A stretch of 64,000 bases of DNA from Burkholderiales bacterium (lineage in GTDB: Bacteria > Pseudomonadota > Gammaproteobacteria > Burkholderiales > Burkholderiaceae_C), in assembly GCA_016213325.1 (NCBI GenBank), contig JACRAY010000022.1, positions 62,001-126,000 of the forward strand, written 5' to 3'. The stretch's first letter is position 1. Each line of letters opens with the position of its first letter. Below the pieces are notes generated by a model. It ran no database searches and was not told the DNA's origin. It worked only from the letters and a program-made list of their open reading frames with translations. Shown in pieces: positions 29,219 to 38,480 of this stretch. Made by a program: the position numbers and the translations under genes.

Positions 29219-30766
29219 TTACCGCGGCGCATCACCTGCGGCCTTCGACCTAAGGCCGCGAAGCACTTCGGCAGCGGCCTCGCCGGCAGCTTTCGCGGCC
29301 TTCTCATCTTCCCCCTCCATCTGCTCCAGCAAGTCAGCATGGCGCTGCGCGACCACATCGCGCCGCAGCCGCAGCGACCCCGACAAGGCTTCGTCGTCCG
29401 CTGCCAGCTCCGTCGGGATCAGCCGGAACGCGTGGACGCGAGCACCTTCGGGCAACCGGGCGTTGGCACGCTCCACTTCGGACTGCAGCAACTCGCCGAC
29501 CGCCGGCGAGGTGAGTAGGTCTTCGAAGCGCGTGAAGGGCACTTGGCGCTCCTGGGCCCAGGCGAGCAGGAACTCGCGCTCCGGGCGCAGCAGCGCTGCC
29601 CGGTGTCCCGCGACGCCTTCGAACACCAGCGCATCCGCGATGGCGCAGCTGGCCGCCAGCTCGCGCTCGGCATCACCGGCATGCGCCCCTTCCTGGGGCT
29701 CGATGTACGCTTCCTCGATCCGCACACCCAGGGCCGCATACCAGCCCAGAACCTCGGTGGAGCAACAGCCGCCGGAACTGATCACGAACGGCGAGCGCAC
29801 CAGCCCCAGCTTGCGGCGGATGTTGCGCGCCGTGAGCCGGGACAGCCCACGCGGCTGCGGGCTGGCGAGCGCCCTGCGAAGCGCACTGCGAGCCCATGGC
29901 GGGGCGAGGAATGCCTGCGCCTCGATGCGGCTCATTTGCTTCTCCCAGAACCGCGCCGGCGCGTGCACCCAATGCGGCTGCACGTCCTGCAGATCGTTCA
30001 GCACGGTCGCGGGTTGCTCGGCGAAGTGCACCACCGTCCCCGCTGCCAGCGCCGCGTAGACGAGGGCCCGCTCGCCGGCATGCGCCAACGGTGCGAAGGA
30101 CAGCACGGACTGCCCGCGCCGCGTTCGCGCCAGGGACGCCGCAGCCGCGATGCTTTCGAGCGCCTGTGCCTGGCTCACCGGTCGCAGGGGCAGGGCGTCC
30201 GGGTGCGTCGTGCTCTCCAGCAGCCAGGCAGTGTCGCCGGCGGAGACCCGATGCGCCCGCAGCGATGGCCCATGCTCGCGGGCGAACTCACTGCCGAAGC
30301 CGGCGAAAGAGGCCCAGCTCACGACCGAGCATCCCGCAGTGCCGGCGACATCGCGTTCGTCCAGCAGGACCACGCGGCGCAAGCTTCCGGCTGCGAGGAG
30401 CGGCTCCAGCTTGCGCAACTGGGCGGCGTCCTCGACGACCACGACTTCGCTGCGTGCCAGGTCCAGCGCCTGCATGGTCGCTGCCGCACTCCAAGTCGGG
30501 TGGATGCCGTGCGAAACGCAGCCGGCGAGATGGACACCCAGGTCTGCGGCCAGCCATTCGGGGCGGCTCTCGGACAGGATGGAAACGACCGATCCCGGCC
30601 CCACGCCGAGGCGGCGCAGTGCGAAGGCGAAGTGCTCGGCCGCCAGCGCGAGGCGCTTGAAGTCCCAGGTCGTCCACACGCCGCGGCGCTTGTGGCGCAG
30701 CGCGGCCGACTCGGGCGACTCTTCAGAAAGCCGGGACAACCACTCGGGCAGCGTCGCTGCGCTCAT
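29219..30766 (-). CDS. degenerate AMP-dependent acyl-CoA synthetase homologue (catalytic motifs absent)
   Basis: N-terminal LRHKRRGVWTTWDFKRLALAAEHFAFALRRLGVGPGSVVSILSESRPEW and SFAPLAHAGERALVYAALAAGTVVHFAEQ match ACS fold, but P-loop position reads AWLLESTTHPDALPLRP; start overlaps ABC SBP stop. Confidence 0.8.
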   Translation of the reverse strand: MSAATLPEWLSRLSEESPESAALRHKRRGVWTTWDFKRLALAAEHFAFALRRLGVGPGSVVSILSESRPEWLAADLGVHLAGCVSHGIHPTWSAAATMQALDLARSEVVVVEDAAQLRKLEPLLAAGSLRRVVLLDERDVAGTAGCSVVSWASFAGFGSEFAREHGPSLRAHRVSAGDTAWLLESTTHPDALPLRPVSQAQALESIAAAASLARTRRGQSVLSFAPLAHAGERALVYAALAAGTVVHFAEQPATVLNDLQDVQPHWVHAPARFWEKQMSRIEAQAFLAPPWARSALRRALASPQPRGLSRLTARNIRRKLGLVRSPFVISSGGCCSTEVLGWYAALGVRIEEAYIEPQEGAHAGDAERELAASCAIADALVFEGVAGHRAALLRPEREFLLAWAQERQVPFTRFEDLLTSPAVGELLQSEVERANARLPEGARVHAFRLIPTELAADDEALSGSLRLRRDVVAQRHADLLEQMEGEDEKAAKAAGEAAAEVLRGLRSKAAGDAPR

Positions 30767-31956
30767 ACGGCCGTGCGATTCGGATCGATCACGGAAGAGC
30801 GCGCCACCCACCGCCCGCGTTCCACCTGCTCCACCTGCATCCATTCAGGATCCACGTGGTTGTTGGTGAAGCGCTGCGGCGCGTACGACGATAGCCCTTT
30901 GAACTGCGAAGCTTGCAGGCTCTTCACCATCTTCTCGGTGGTGAGGTCGCGACCCGCCGCCTGCAGCGCCTGGAAGAACCACGAGGCATAGTCGTAGAAC
31001 GCCAGCGCCGCGTCATCGGCGTCGATGCCGAAGCGCTTGCGGTAGCTGTCAGCCCACTGCCGGCCGGCGGGGGGCAGCTGGTCCATCGGCGTGATCAGCC
31101 AGCTGCCGATGCCGTACAGGCCTTCGACTGCGGCCTTGCCGATGTTGGCCGTGAGCCCGGCGCGACCCGGGCTGGCCGTCAGCACGTTCACGCCGGTCCA
31201 GCCGAGCTTCTTCACTTCGGCCGAGACTGCGATGGTCTCGCGCGTTACCGTCGCGCAGACGATCAGGTCCACGTTGGCCGCCTTCATGCGCGCGACCTGT
31301 GACGAGAAGTCGATGTCGCCGACCTTGTAGCTCGCCTCCGCCACCGGCGCGAGGCCGGCCGAAGCGAGGCCCGCCTTCAGCCCCTTGCCCACCAGGTCGC
31401 CGAAGGGGCCCTCCTGGTAGATGTAGCCCACGCGCTTGCTGCCGAGATTCTTCAGCGCCCACCGCACGCCGGCAGACGTGGTGCTGTCGTAGTGCAGATT
31501 GGTCGTGAACAGCAGGGGCGAGTTGCCCGAGGCCTCGCGGACCAGCGCTGAGGCGGCATAGGGAGCGAAGTTGATGACGCCGGCGTCGGCGATCTTCTTC
31601 GCGGTGGCCACCGTCGGGCCGGAGCCGAAGGGCACCAGCATCGCAAACACCTCGTCGCGGCGGATCAGCTTGTCCACGGCGCGGACGGCCTGCGGCGGCG
31701 CGCTGGCATTGTCCTCGATGACGAGGCGGATCTTGCGGCCGTGGATGCCGCCCGCCTCGTTCACTTCGTCCACGCGCATCTGCACGCCGTTGCGGATCGG
31801 CGGGATGGCGATCGCGGCGGGACCGGAGAGGTCCATGTGGGTGCCCAGCACGAGCTCCTTGTCGCCGACGCCGGCGGCGCGGGCGGGAAGAGCCCCGAAA
31901 GCAGGGGCGAGGCCGGCGAGGGTGGAGGTGATGAGCGTTCTGCGGTTGATGGCCAT
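30763..31956 (-). CDS. LIV-type ABC transporter substrate-binding protein
   Basis: TLITSTLAGLAPAFGALPARA signal; ELVLGTHMDLSGPAAIAIPPIRNGVQMRVDEVNEAGGIHGRKIRLVIEDN. Confidence 0.92.
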   Translation of the reverse strand: MAINRRTLITSTLAGLAPAFGALPARAAGVGDKELVLGTHMDLSGPAAIAIPPIRNGVQMRVDEVNEAGGIHGRKIRLVIEDNASAPPQAVRAVDKLIRRDEVFAMLVPFGSGPTVATAKKIADAGVINFAPYAASALVREASGNSPLLFTTNLHYDSTTSAGVRWALKNLGSKRVGYIYQEGPFGDLVGKGLKAGLASAGLAPVAEASYKVGDIDFSSQVARMKAANVDLIVCATVTRETIAVSAEVKKLGWTGVNVLTASPGRAGLTANIGKAAVEGLYGIGSWLITPMDQLPPAGRQWADSYRKRFGIDADDAALAFYDYASWFFQALQAAGRDLTTEKMVKSLQASQFKGLSSYAPQRFTNNHVDPEWMQVEQVERGRWVARSSVIDPNRTAV

Positions 31957-31992
31957 GGCAAGTCCTTCGTCGTTGAGGGGATGGCTTGGGGG

Positions 31993-32775
31993 TCAGCGCC
32001 AGGTGGGCTGCTGTCGGTGCGAGCGTGGACGCTGGGCCGCGGTGTGACCGCCCTGCGCGCCGCCAAGGTAGAAATCGCGCACGTCGTCGCGCGCCATCAG
32101 TTCGGCGCAGGTCCCGTCGAGGGCGACGCGCCCGAGTTCAATCACGTAGCCGTCATCGGCCGTCTCGAGGGCGAGCGCGGCGTTCTGCTCGACGACGAGC
32201 ACAGCCATCGCGAGTTCCAGGCTCACCCGCCGGACGATCCCGAAGATCTCCTTGGTGAACAGAGGCGACAGGCCAAGCGACGGTTCGTCCAGCAGCAGCA
32301 GCCGGGGCCGGCCCATGAGCGCGCGGCCGATGGCGACCATCTGTTGCTCGCCGCCGGACAACAAGCCCGCTGGCTGTCGGCTGCGTTCGGCCAATCGCGG
32401 AAACCAGCTGTAGATGCGGTCGAGGTCGCTTGCAATGCCTGCGTTGTCGCGCCGTGCGAAGGCGCCCAGTCGCAGGTTTTCGGCGACGGTGAGAAAGGGA
32501 AAGAGCTGCCGGCCCTCCGGCACCAGCACGACACCGGCGCGCGCGACCTGGTCCGCATCCAGTCCGTCGATGCGCTGCCCCCCGAAGTCGATGCGGCCCT
32601 TGGCCGGCCTCAGCACGCCCGCAATGGTGTTCAGCAGCGTCGTCTTGCCGGCGCCGTTGGCGCCCAGCACGGCCACCATGCGGCCCGGCCGCACTTCCAG
32701 GTTGATGCCGCGGATCGCGTTGACCGGGCCGTACCAGGTCTCGATGTTGCGCACGGCAAGCACGGGTGTCGTCAT
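31993..32775 (-). CDS. livF: LIV-type ABC transporter ATP-binding protein
   Basis: AVLGANGAGKTTLLNTIAG, GLLSGGEQQMVAIGRALMGRPRLLLLDEPSLGL. Confidence 0.92.
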   Translation of the reverse strand: MTTPVLAVRNIETWYGPVNAIRGINLEVRPGRMVAVLGANGAGKTTLLNTIAGVLRPAKGRIDFGGQRIDGLDADQVARAGVVLVPEGRQLFPFLTVAENLRLGAFARRDNAGIASDLDRIYSWFPRLAERSRQPAGLLSGGEQQMVAIGRALMGRPRLLLLDEPSLGLSPLFTKEIFGIVRRVSLELAMAVLVVEQNAALALETADDGYVIELGRVALDGTCAELMARDDVRDFYLGGAQGGHTAAQRPRSHRQQPTWR

Positions 32776-32776
32776 C

Positions 32777-33547
32777 TCAGTGCCCCAGGTAGGCCGCGAC
32801 GACGCGCGGGTCGGACTGCACTTCCGCCGGCTTGCCGATGCGGATCGCCTGCCCCTGGTCCATCGCCAGGACGCGGTCGGCGACGGCGGAAACGAGCGAC
32901 ATGTCGTGCTCGACCATCACGAGGGTGATGCCGAGGCGTTCCCGCATCTCGCCGATCCACAGGGCGAGCTCCCGCGTCTCCTCCGGGTTCAGGCCGGAGG
33001 CCGGCTCGTCGAGCAGCAGGATGTCCGGGGCGGAGGCCAGCGCCCGCCCCAGCTCCACGATCTTTCGCACGCCATAGGGCAGGCCGGCCACCAGCTGGTC
33101 GCGGTGCGAGGCGAGTCCCAGCAGCTCGATCACGTCCTCCACCCGGGCGCGGGCGGCCACTTCCTCCTCGCGCGTGGCCCGCAGGTTGAGCAAGCGGGAC
33201 GGGATGCTGGAGCGCAGCATGCGGTGCTGTCCGAGCAGCAGGTTGTCCAGCACGGTCGCGCCCTCGAACAGCTCGATGTTCTGGAAGGTGCGCGCCACGC
33301 CATGGCGCACCACGTCGTGCCGGGGCACGTGCGTGACGTCGCGCTCGCCCACGTGCACCGAGCCGGCCGATGCGTCGAATACGCGTGTGATGAGGTTGAA
33401 GACCGATGTCTTGCCGGCACCGTTGGGCCCGATGATGGCGAACACCTCACCGGGTTCCACGCGGAAGTCGATGCCGCGGACTGCCTGCACACCGCCGAAG
33501 GAGAGGCTGAGGTGGCGCACCTCGAGGACTGGCGGAGACACCTTCAT
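32777..33547 (-). CDS. livG: LIV-type ABC transporter ATP-binding protein
   Basis: AIIGPNGAGKTSVFNLITRVF, ILLLDEPASGLNPEETRELALWI. Confidence 0.92.
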   Translation of the reverse strand: MKVSPPVLEVRHLSLSFGGVQAVRGIDFRVEPGEVFAIIGPNGAGKTSVFNLITRVFDASAGSVHVGERDVTHVPRHDVVRHGVARTFQNIELFEGATVLDNLLLGQHRMLRSSIPSRLLNLRATREEEVAARARVEDVIELLGLASHRDQLVAGLPYGVRKIVELGRALASAPDILLLDEPASGLNPEETRELALWIGEMRERLGITLVMVEHDMSLVSAVADRVLAMDQGQAIRIGKPAEVQSDPRVVAAYLGH

Positions 33548-34614
33548 CACGCACGCTCCGATCGCATGTAGGCCTTCTGCCGGGTAAAACCCTGCCGCGC
33601 CAGCAGCGGGAACTCGAGCGCGGCGCGCTTCAGCCGCCGCCAGCGGCCATCGATGCCGGCCGGCTCCTGCAGCACGAACAGCACGAGCACGCCGCCGTAC
33701 ACCATCAGCTCCAGCCCGAACTGGTTGCCCATGCGTGCCGGCAACCAGCCCTTGAGGATCGAGATGGCCGTCGGCAGCAGGCCGATCAGCACGGCGCCCA
33801 GCAGCGCGCCGCGCAGGCTGCCGAGGCCGCCGATGAACACCATCAGCACCAGCTGCAGCGACAGGGCGAGGCCGAAGCTCTCGGGCGTGATGAACTGCGT
33901 CTGGTGCGCCAGCAGCGCACCGGCGGCGCCGCAGGTGGCGGCGGACACCACGAACGCAAGCACCTTGGTGCGGGCGACGTGGATGCCGAGCGCTTGGGCT
34001 GCGGCCTCCGAATCGCGCACGCCGACGAAGGCGCGGCCCGTCCCGGAGCGCAGCAGGTTGGCCAGCAGGGCGAGCACGCCCACCAGTACCGTGAGGCACA
34101 GGAAGTAAAAGGGCACCGGCGCGGCCAGAGAAAAGCCGAACAGCGTCGGCTCCGGCACCGCCAGCCCGCTATGGCCGCCGGTGACGGACTTCCAGCGGCC
34201 CAGGACATGCTCCGCCACGATCGAAAACGCCAGCGTGACGATCGCCAGGTGCAGGCGCGACACGCGGATCGCCGGCAGCCCGATCACCAGCCCGCCTGCG
34301 CCCGCCGCCGCTGCCGCCGCGAGCAACCCGGCGGCGAGCGGCCAACCCGCTGTGAGTACGACCGTGTGCACGTAGGCCCCGATGGCGAGGAAGGCGCCTT
34401 GACCCAGCGAGACGAGGCCGGTGTAGCCCGTCAGCACCATCAGGCCGAGGCTGGCGATGCACAGGATGAAGATGAACGTGACCTCCCCCGTGTAGAAGGC
34501 CGGCAGCAGGAACGGCGCGATGGCCAGTGCCGCCAGGGTTGCGGCGGCGCCGGCGCGCGAGGACTGTGTCGGCAGCAGCGCGCGGGCCTGTGCGTAAGTG
34601 GTGTGGTAAGACAT
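33547..34614 (-). CDS. livM: LIV-type ABC transporter permease
   Basis: MVLTGYTGLVSLGQGAFLAIGAYVHT, polytopic; stop/start overlap with neighbours. Confidence 0.92.
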   Translation of the reverse strand: MSYHTTYAQARALLPTQSSRAGAAATLAALAIAPFLLPAFYTGEVTFIFILCIASLGLMVLTGYTGLVSLGQGAFLAIGAYVHTVVLTAGWPLAAGLLAAAAAAGAGGLVIGLPAIRVSRLHLAIVTLAFSIVAEHVLGRWKSVTGGHSGLAVPEPTLFGFSLAAPVPFYFLCLTVLVGVLALLANLLRSGTGRAFVGVRDSEAAAQALGIHVARTKVLAFVVSAATCGAAGALLAHQTQFITPESFGLALSLQLVLMVFIGGLGSLRGALLGAVLIGLLPTAISILKGWLPARMGNQFGLELMVYGGVLVLFVLQEPAGIDGRWRRLKRAALEFPLLARQGFTRQKAYMRSERA

Positions 34615-35498
34615 CAGACTCTCCGACCGTGGGCTTCGGGCAGCAGGCCACGCGGGAACACGACGAGCACCGCGACCAGCACCAGGTAGGGCACGATGTC
34701 CTTGAACCCGTCGGGCAGGTAGACGCCGGAGAACTGCTCGAGCAGCCCGATCAACACGCCGCCCACGATGGCGCCGGGCACGCTGCCGAAGCCGCCCAGC
34801 ACCAGCGCTGCCAGCGCCTTGAGCATCACGAACCAGAGGCCCAGGTCCACCAGTGAGATCGGCGCCAGCAGCAGCCCGCACAACGCCGCCACGCCACCGC
34901 ACACAGCCCACACGAACGAGGTGAGCCGCTTGACCGGCACGCCGCACAGGTACGCTGCCAGCTGGTTCTGGGCCGCGGCCTGGATGGCGACGCCGGCGGA
35001 CGTGCGCGAGAGGAAAGCGAACAGCCCGGCGGTGGTGAGCAGCGCGGCGGCGACGATGACGAGGTTTACGTCGGCGATCACCGCGCCGGCGATGTGCGTG
35101 GATTGGTCCGTCCAGGGCGTGGGATAGCCGCGCGACTCGGGGCCGAACACCATGCTGACCGCGCCGCGGATCATGAAGCCAAGGCCGATCGTGAGCAGCA
35201 CGCCGGCGAATTGCGGCTGCCCCGCGATCCGGCGCATCACGCGCGCCTCCAGCAGCCAGGAGAACGCGGCCACGGCCAGCACAACGGCCGGCACGGCCAG
35301 CCAGTAGTTCCAGCCCAGGGCGGCGATCAGCCACCAGCCCAGGAACGCCGACAGCATGAGCACGTCGCCATGTGCGAAGTTCAGCACTTCCGTCGCCTTG
35401 TAGCCGAGCACCAACCCCAGGGCCACGAGGCCGTAGATGGAGCCGATCGAGACTCCCTGCAGCGCGAGCTGCAGCCATTGTGAAGACGCCGCGTCCAT
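34614..35498 (-). CDS. livH: LIV-type ABC transporter permease
   Basis: LQGVSIGSIYGLVALGLVLGYKATEVLNFAHGDVLML. Confidence 0.92.
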   Translation of the reverse strand: MDAASSQWLQLALQGVSIGSIYGLVALGLVLGYKATEVLNFAHGDVLMLSAFLGWWLIAALGWNYWLAVPAVVLAVAAFSWLLEARVMRRIAGQPQFAGVLLTIGLGFMIRGAVSMVFGPESRGYPTPWTDQSTHIAGAVIADVNLVIVAAALLTTAGLFAFLSRTSAGVAIQAAAQNQLAAYLCGVPVKRLTSFVWAVCGGVAALCGLLLAPISLVDLGLWFVMLKALAALVLGGFGSVPGAIVGGVLIGLLEQFSGVYLPDGFKDIVPYLVLVAVLVVFPRGLLPEAHGRRV

Positions 35499-35514
35499 TC
35501 TTGCCTTTTAAGAT

Positions 35515-35534
35515 AACGATCGTTCAGTTAACGA
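35515..35534. promoter_or_regulatory. putative TetR operator (AACGATCGTT-CAGT-TAACG)
   Basis: Immediately upstream of livH (minus strand). Confidence 0.65.
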
Positions 35535-35663
35535 TCGGCAAACTATCGTCGGCAAGGCGCCCGGTGTCAATCGGATCAGTGACGGAATTTCCTAGGGTAA
35601 TCCCGGGGTTGCGAACGAATGGCAGGAGCATCGTTGACAGCAATGCGGCAACAAATAGGCCTA

Positions 35664-35692
35664 TTGACAGCGCAGATTAATCTATTCATAAT
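35664..35692 (+). promoter_or_regulatory. sigma70-like promoter TTGACA-17-CATAAT with embedded palindrome AGATTAATCT
   Basis: Read directly; upstream of amidohydrolase operon. Confidence 0.7.
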
Positions 35693-35757
35693 GACCTGAA
35701 TGGCGATAACTGGGACGTCCACGCTCCGCCGGAATCGAACACTATTGAAGGACTGGC

Positions 35758-36732
35758 ATGCGAGGAAAGATCGCGATCGAAGAGCACTGGGAGTCCCCGG
35801 AAGTCGATACCCCTTCGACTTTTGGATTCATCGATCCCAACTACCTGACGCACCTGAACCAGCGCCTGCAGGAAGTCGATCGCCGCCTGGAAGAGATGGA
35901 TGCGGCGGGGATCGCCATCTCCGTGCTCTCATTGACGCAGCCGGGCGTCCAGGGCATCCACGACAAACGGGCGGCAATCGATTTCGCGCGCCGCATGAAC
36001 GATTACGCGGCAGAGACCCTGGCAAAGCGCGATCCCAAGCGACTCAAGACATTCGCTTGCGTCGCGCTGCAAGACCCCGAGCAGGCTGCCCTCGAAGCCA
36101 GGCGCGCCTGCACGGAGTTGGGCTGCATCGGCGTGCTGGTGAATGGCTTTACCAACACTGGCGACGACAGCGGGACCTATCTCGATGAGCCGCAGGTGCT
36201 TCCGTTCTGGCAGGCCATCAGCGAGCTGGACGTCCCTGTCTATCTCCACCCCCGCATGCCGCTTGTGAGCCAGCGAAAAGCCTACGCGGGATATCCCGGC
36301 CTGGTCGGATCGGCCTGGGGCTTCGGCCACGAAACGGCTACGCACGCATTGCGCCTGATGCTGAGCGGGCTGTTCGACCGCTTTCCAAAGGTCAACGTGA
36401 TGCTCGGGCACCTCGGCGAAGGCCTGGCGTTGTCGCTGCCGCGGGTGGAGCATCGCCTGCGCCACCAGATGCCTGGGACGCATGGCACGCACTTGCGCAC
36501 TCCAATGGAATACCTGTGTGACAACTTCTACGTCACCACCTCCGGAACCTTCCGCACCCAGGGCCTTCTGCACACGATCAGCGAAATCGGGGTGGAACGG
36601 GTGCTCTTCGCGGTGGACTATCCCTACGAGTCCATGAGCGAAATCACCGAATGGTTCGACGAATGCGCGATCAGCCCGAATGACAAACGGGCGATTGCTT
36701 CCGGGAATGCGCGCCGCCTGTTCGGTCTCTGA
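35758..36732 (+). CDS. amidohydrolase family protein (gamma-resorcylate decarboxylase/ACMSD-like)
   Basis: KIAIEEHWESPE, ISVLSLTQPGVQGI, VYLHPRMPL, VNVMLGHLGEGL, RVLFAVDYPYES. Confidence 0.9.
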   Translation: MRGKIAIEEHWESPEVDTPSTFGFIDPNYLTHLNQRLQEVDRRLEEMDAAGIAISVLSLTQPGVQGIHDKRAAIDFARRMNDYAAETLAKRDPKRLKTFACVALQDPEQAALEARRACTELGCIGVLVNGFTNTGDDSGTYLDEPQVLPFWQAISELDVPVYLHPRMPLVSQRKAYAGYPGLVGSAWGFGHETATHALRLMLSGLFDRFPKVNVMLGHLGEGLALSLPRVEHRLRHQMPGTHGTHLRTPMEYLCDNFYVTTSGTFRTQGLLHTISEIGVERVLFAVDYPYESMSEITEWFDECAISPNDKRAIASGNARRLFGL

Positions 36733-36761
36733 GCGATGGATCAGCGACAAGGACTCCAGAC

Positions 36762-37502
36762 ATGCTGAAAGAAATTGCGGTGAATGAACAAGCCGTGCGC
36801 ACGGACCTGGCAGCGTGCTACCGCTTGGCTGCGCACTTCCGCATGACCGACATGACGTACACGCACATCTCCGCGCGGCTTGACGGCGGGGAAGAATTAT
36901 TGCTGAACGCTTTCGGACTCTTGTTCGAAGAGGTCTGCGCCTCCAACCTGGTCAAGGTCAGCGCCTCCGGAGAAATTCTGGATGACCCGACAGGCGTGGG
37001 CATCAATGCCGCCGGCTTCGTGATCCACAGCGCGGTGCACGCCGCCCGTCCGGACATCAAATGTGTGATGCACACCCATACCGCGGCCGGCATGGCCGTG
37101 TCGACGCACCCGGACGGCTTGCTGCCGATCACCCAGCATGCGATGCGATTCCACAATCGCATTGCGCGGCATGCGTATGAGGGTATCGCCATCGATCTGG
37201 CAGAGCGGGAAAGACTGGCGAGAGACCTGGGTGGGCACAACGCCATGATCCTGGAGAACCACGGCCTGCTGGCCTGCGGCCGCACGGTTGCCGAGGCCTT
37301 CGGCACGATGTACTACCTCGAACGCGCCTGCCAGGCACAAGTAGCAGCGCTCGGAAGCGGGGTCAAACCCCTTATGCCATCGCAGGACGCGATCGAAAAG
37401 ACGGCGAACCTGTTTCACGAGAACCGTGGAAAGGCCGATCAGCGCGACTGGCCGCCCTTGCTGCGAATGCTGGATCGGATCGATCCGTCGTTTCGAGACT
37501 AG
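36762..37502 (+). CDS. class II aldolase/adducin family protein
   Basis: FRMTDMTYTHISARL, KCVMHTHTAAGMAVS, MILENHGLLACGRTVAEAF. Confidence 0.92.
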   Translation: MLKEIAVNEQAVRTDLAACYRLAAHFRMTDMTYTHISARLDGGEELLLNAFGLLFEEVCASNLVKVSASGEILDDPTGVGINAAGFVIHSAVHAARPDIKCVMHTHTAAGMAVSTHPDGLLPITQHAMRFHNRIARHAYEGIAIDLAERERLARDLGGHNAMILENHGLLACGRTVAEAFGTMYYLERACQAQVAALGSGVKPLMPSQDAIEKTANLFHENRGKADQRDWPPLLRMLDRIDPSFRD

Positions 37503-37519
37503 TACAGCCGGGCCAGCAC

Positions 37520-38464
37520 ATGCTCTTCATCGTTGGTCCGACGCGGGCCGGACCGCTCATGAAGAAGATCGGGTCCTTGCTCGAGGACGCCAACCGTCCA
37601 GCGACCGTCATCGCGACTGAGAGCCGGGACCTGCTGGACTTTCCCGAGTTGGCGCAAGCCTCCGTGCTCGTCTGCCTGATGATCCCCTGCGGGGCGAGGG
37701 AGATGGATGCGATGCCGGCGCTGCGAGGAATCGTCTCGCCGCTACTCGGCTATGACTGGATAGATGTCGAAGAGGCCACACGCAGGTCCATCCCTGTGGT
37801 GAATGGGGAGATTCGCGAGAGCAGGGAGAGCATGGCCGAAGCCACCATCATGCTCGTGCTCGCGTTGCTGTATCGCTTGCGCGAAACGGAAGCCGAGCTT
37901 CGTGTGGGTGGCGAACGAGTCCAGCATCGCAACATGCTGAAGGGTCGCACCGTTGGCATCGTGGGCTATGGCGGTATCACGCGCGAGATCGTTCACCGTC
38001 TCAGGGGCTGGCAGGCCACGATTCTCGTGCATACCCGCCAGCCGCAGGAGAACGAAGAAGGCATTTCTTTCGTTTCGAGCGAAGCTCTTCTAGCCGCCAG
38101 CGACGTGGTGCTGCTGATGACCCGGCTGGACGATGGCAGCAGGCATTGGCTGGATAAACGCCGTATGCAGCTGATGAAGCGTGGGGTACTCCTTGTCAAT
38201 ACAGCCCGGGGCGGCCTGGTGGACGAGGACGCGTTGGTGGAAGCCTTGCAGTCCGGCCAGGTGGGCGCCGCCGCGCTCGACGTGTTCGAAGTTGAACCGC
38301 TGCCCGCCGGGCACCCGTTCCGGCAGCTTCCCAACGTCATCCTGACCCCGCATTCGGTCGGCCATACGGTGCAAATGACTGAGCAGATCCCGCGGATGGC
38401 CGTCGCCAACATCCTGGCGCTGCTGGATGGAAAGCGACCCGATAGCTGCAAGAACATTCTTTAG
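37520..38464 (+). CDS. D-isomer-specific 2-hydroxyacid dehydrogenase family protein
   Basis: GRTVGIVGYGGITREIVHRLRGW, LLVNTARGGLVDEDALVEALQSGQVGAAALDVFEVEPLPAGHPF. Confidence 0.92.
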   Translation: MLFIVGPTRAGPLMKKIGSLLEDANRPATVIATESRDLLDFPELAQASVLVCLMIPCGAREMDAMPALRGIVSPLLGYDWIDVEEATRRSIPVVNGEIRESRESMAEATIMLVLALLYRLRETEAELRVGGERVQHRNMLKGRTVGIVGYGGITREIVHRLRGWQATILVHTRQPQENEEGISFVSSEALLAASDVVLLMTRLDDGSRHWLDKRRMQLMKRGVLLVNTARGGLVDEDALVEALQSGQVGAAALDVFEVEPLPAGHPFRQLPNVILTPHSVGHTVQMTEQIPRMAVANILALLDGKRPDSCKNIL

Positions 38465-38480
38465 GAACCAAGGAGACGAT

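Noticed and set aside
34615-35478. N-terminal extension of livM ORF to 35478
   Set aside because: It is another frame of livH; livM starts at 34614.
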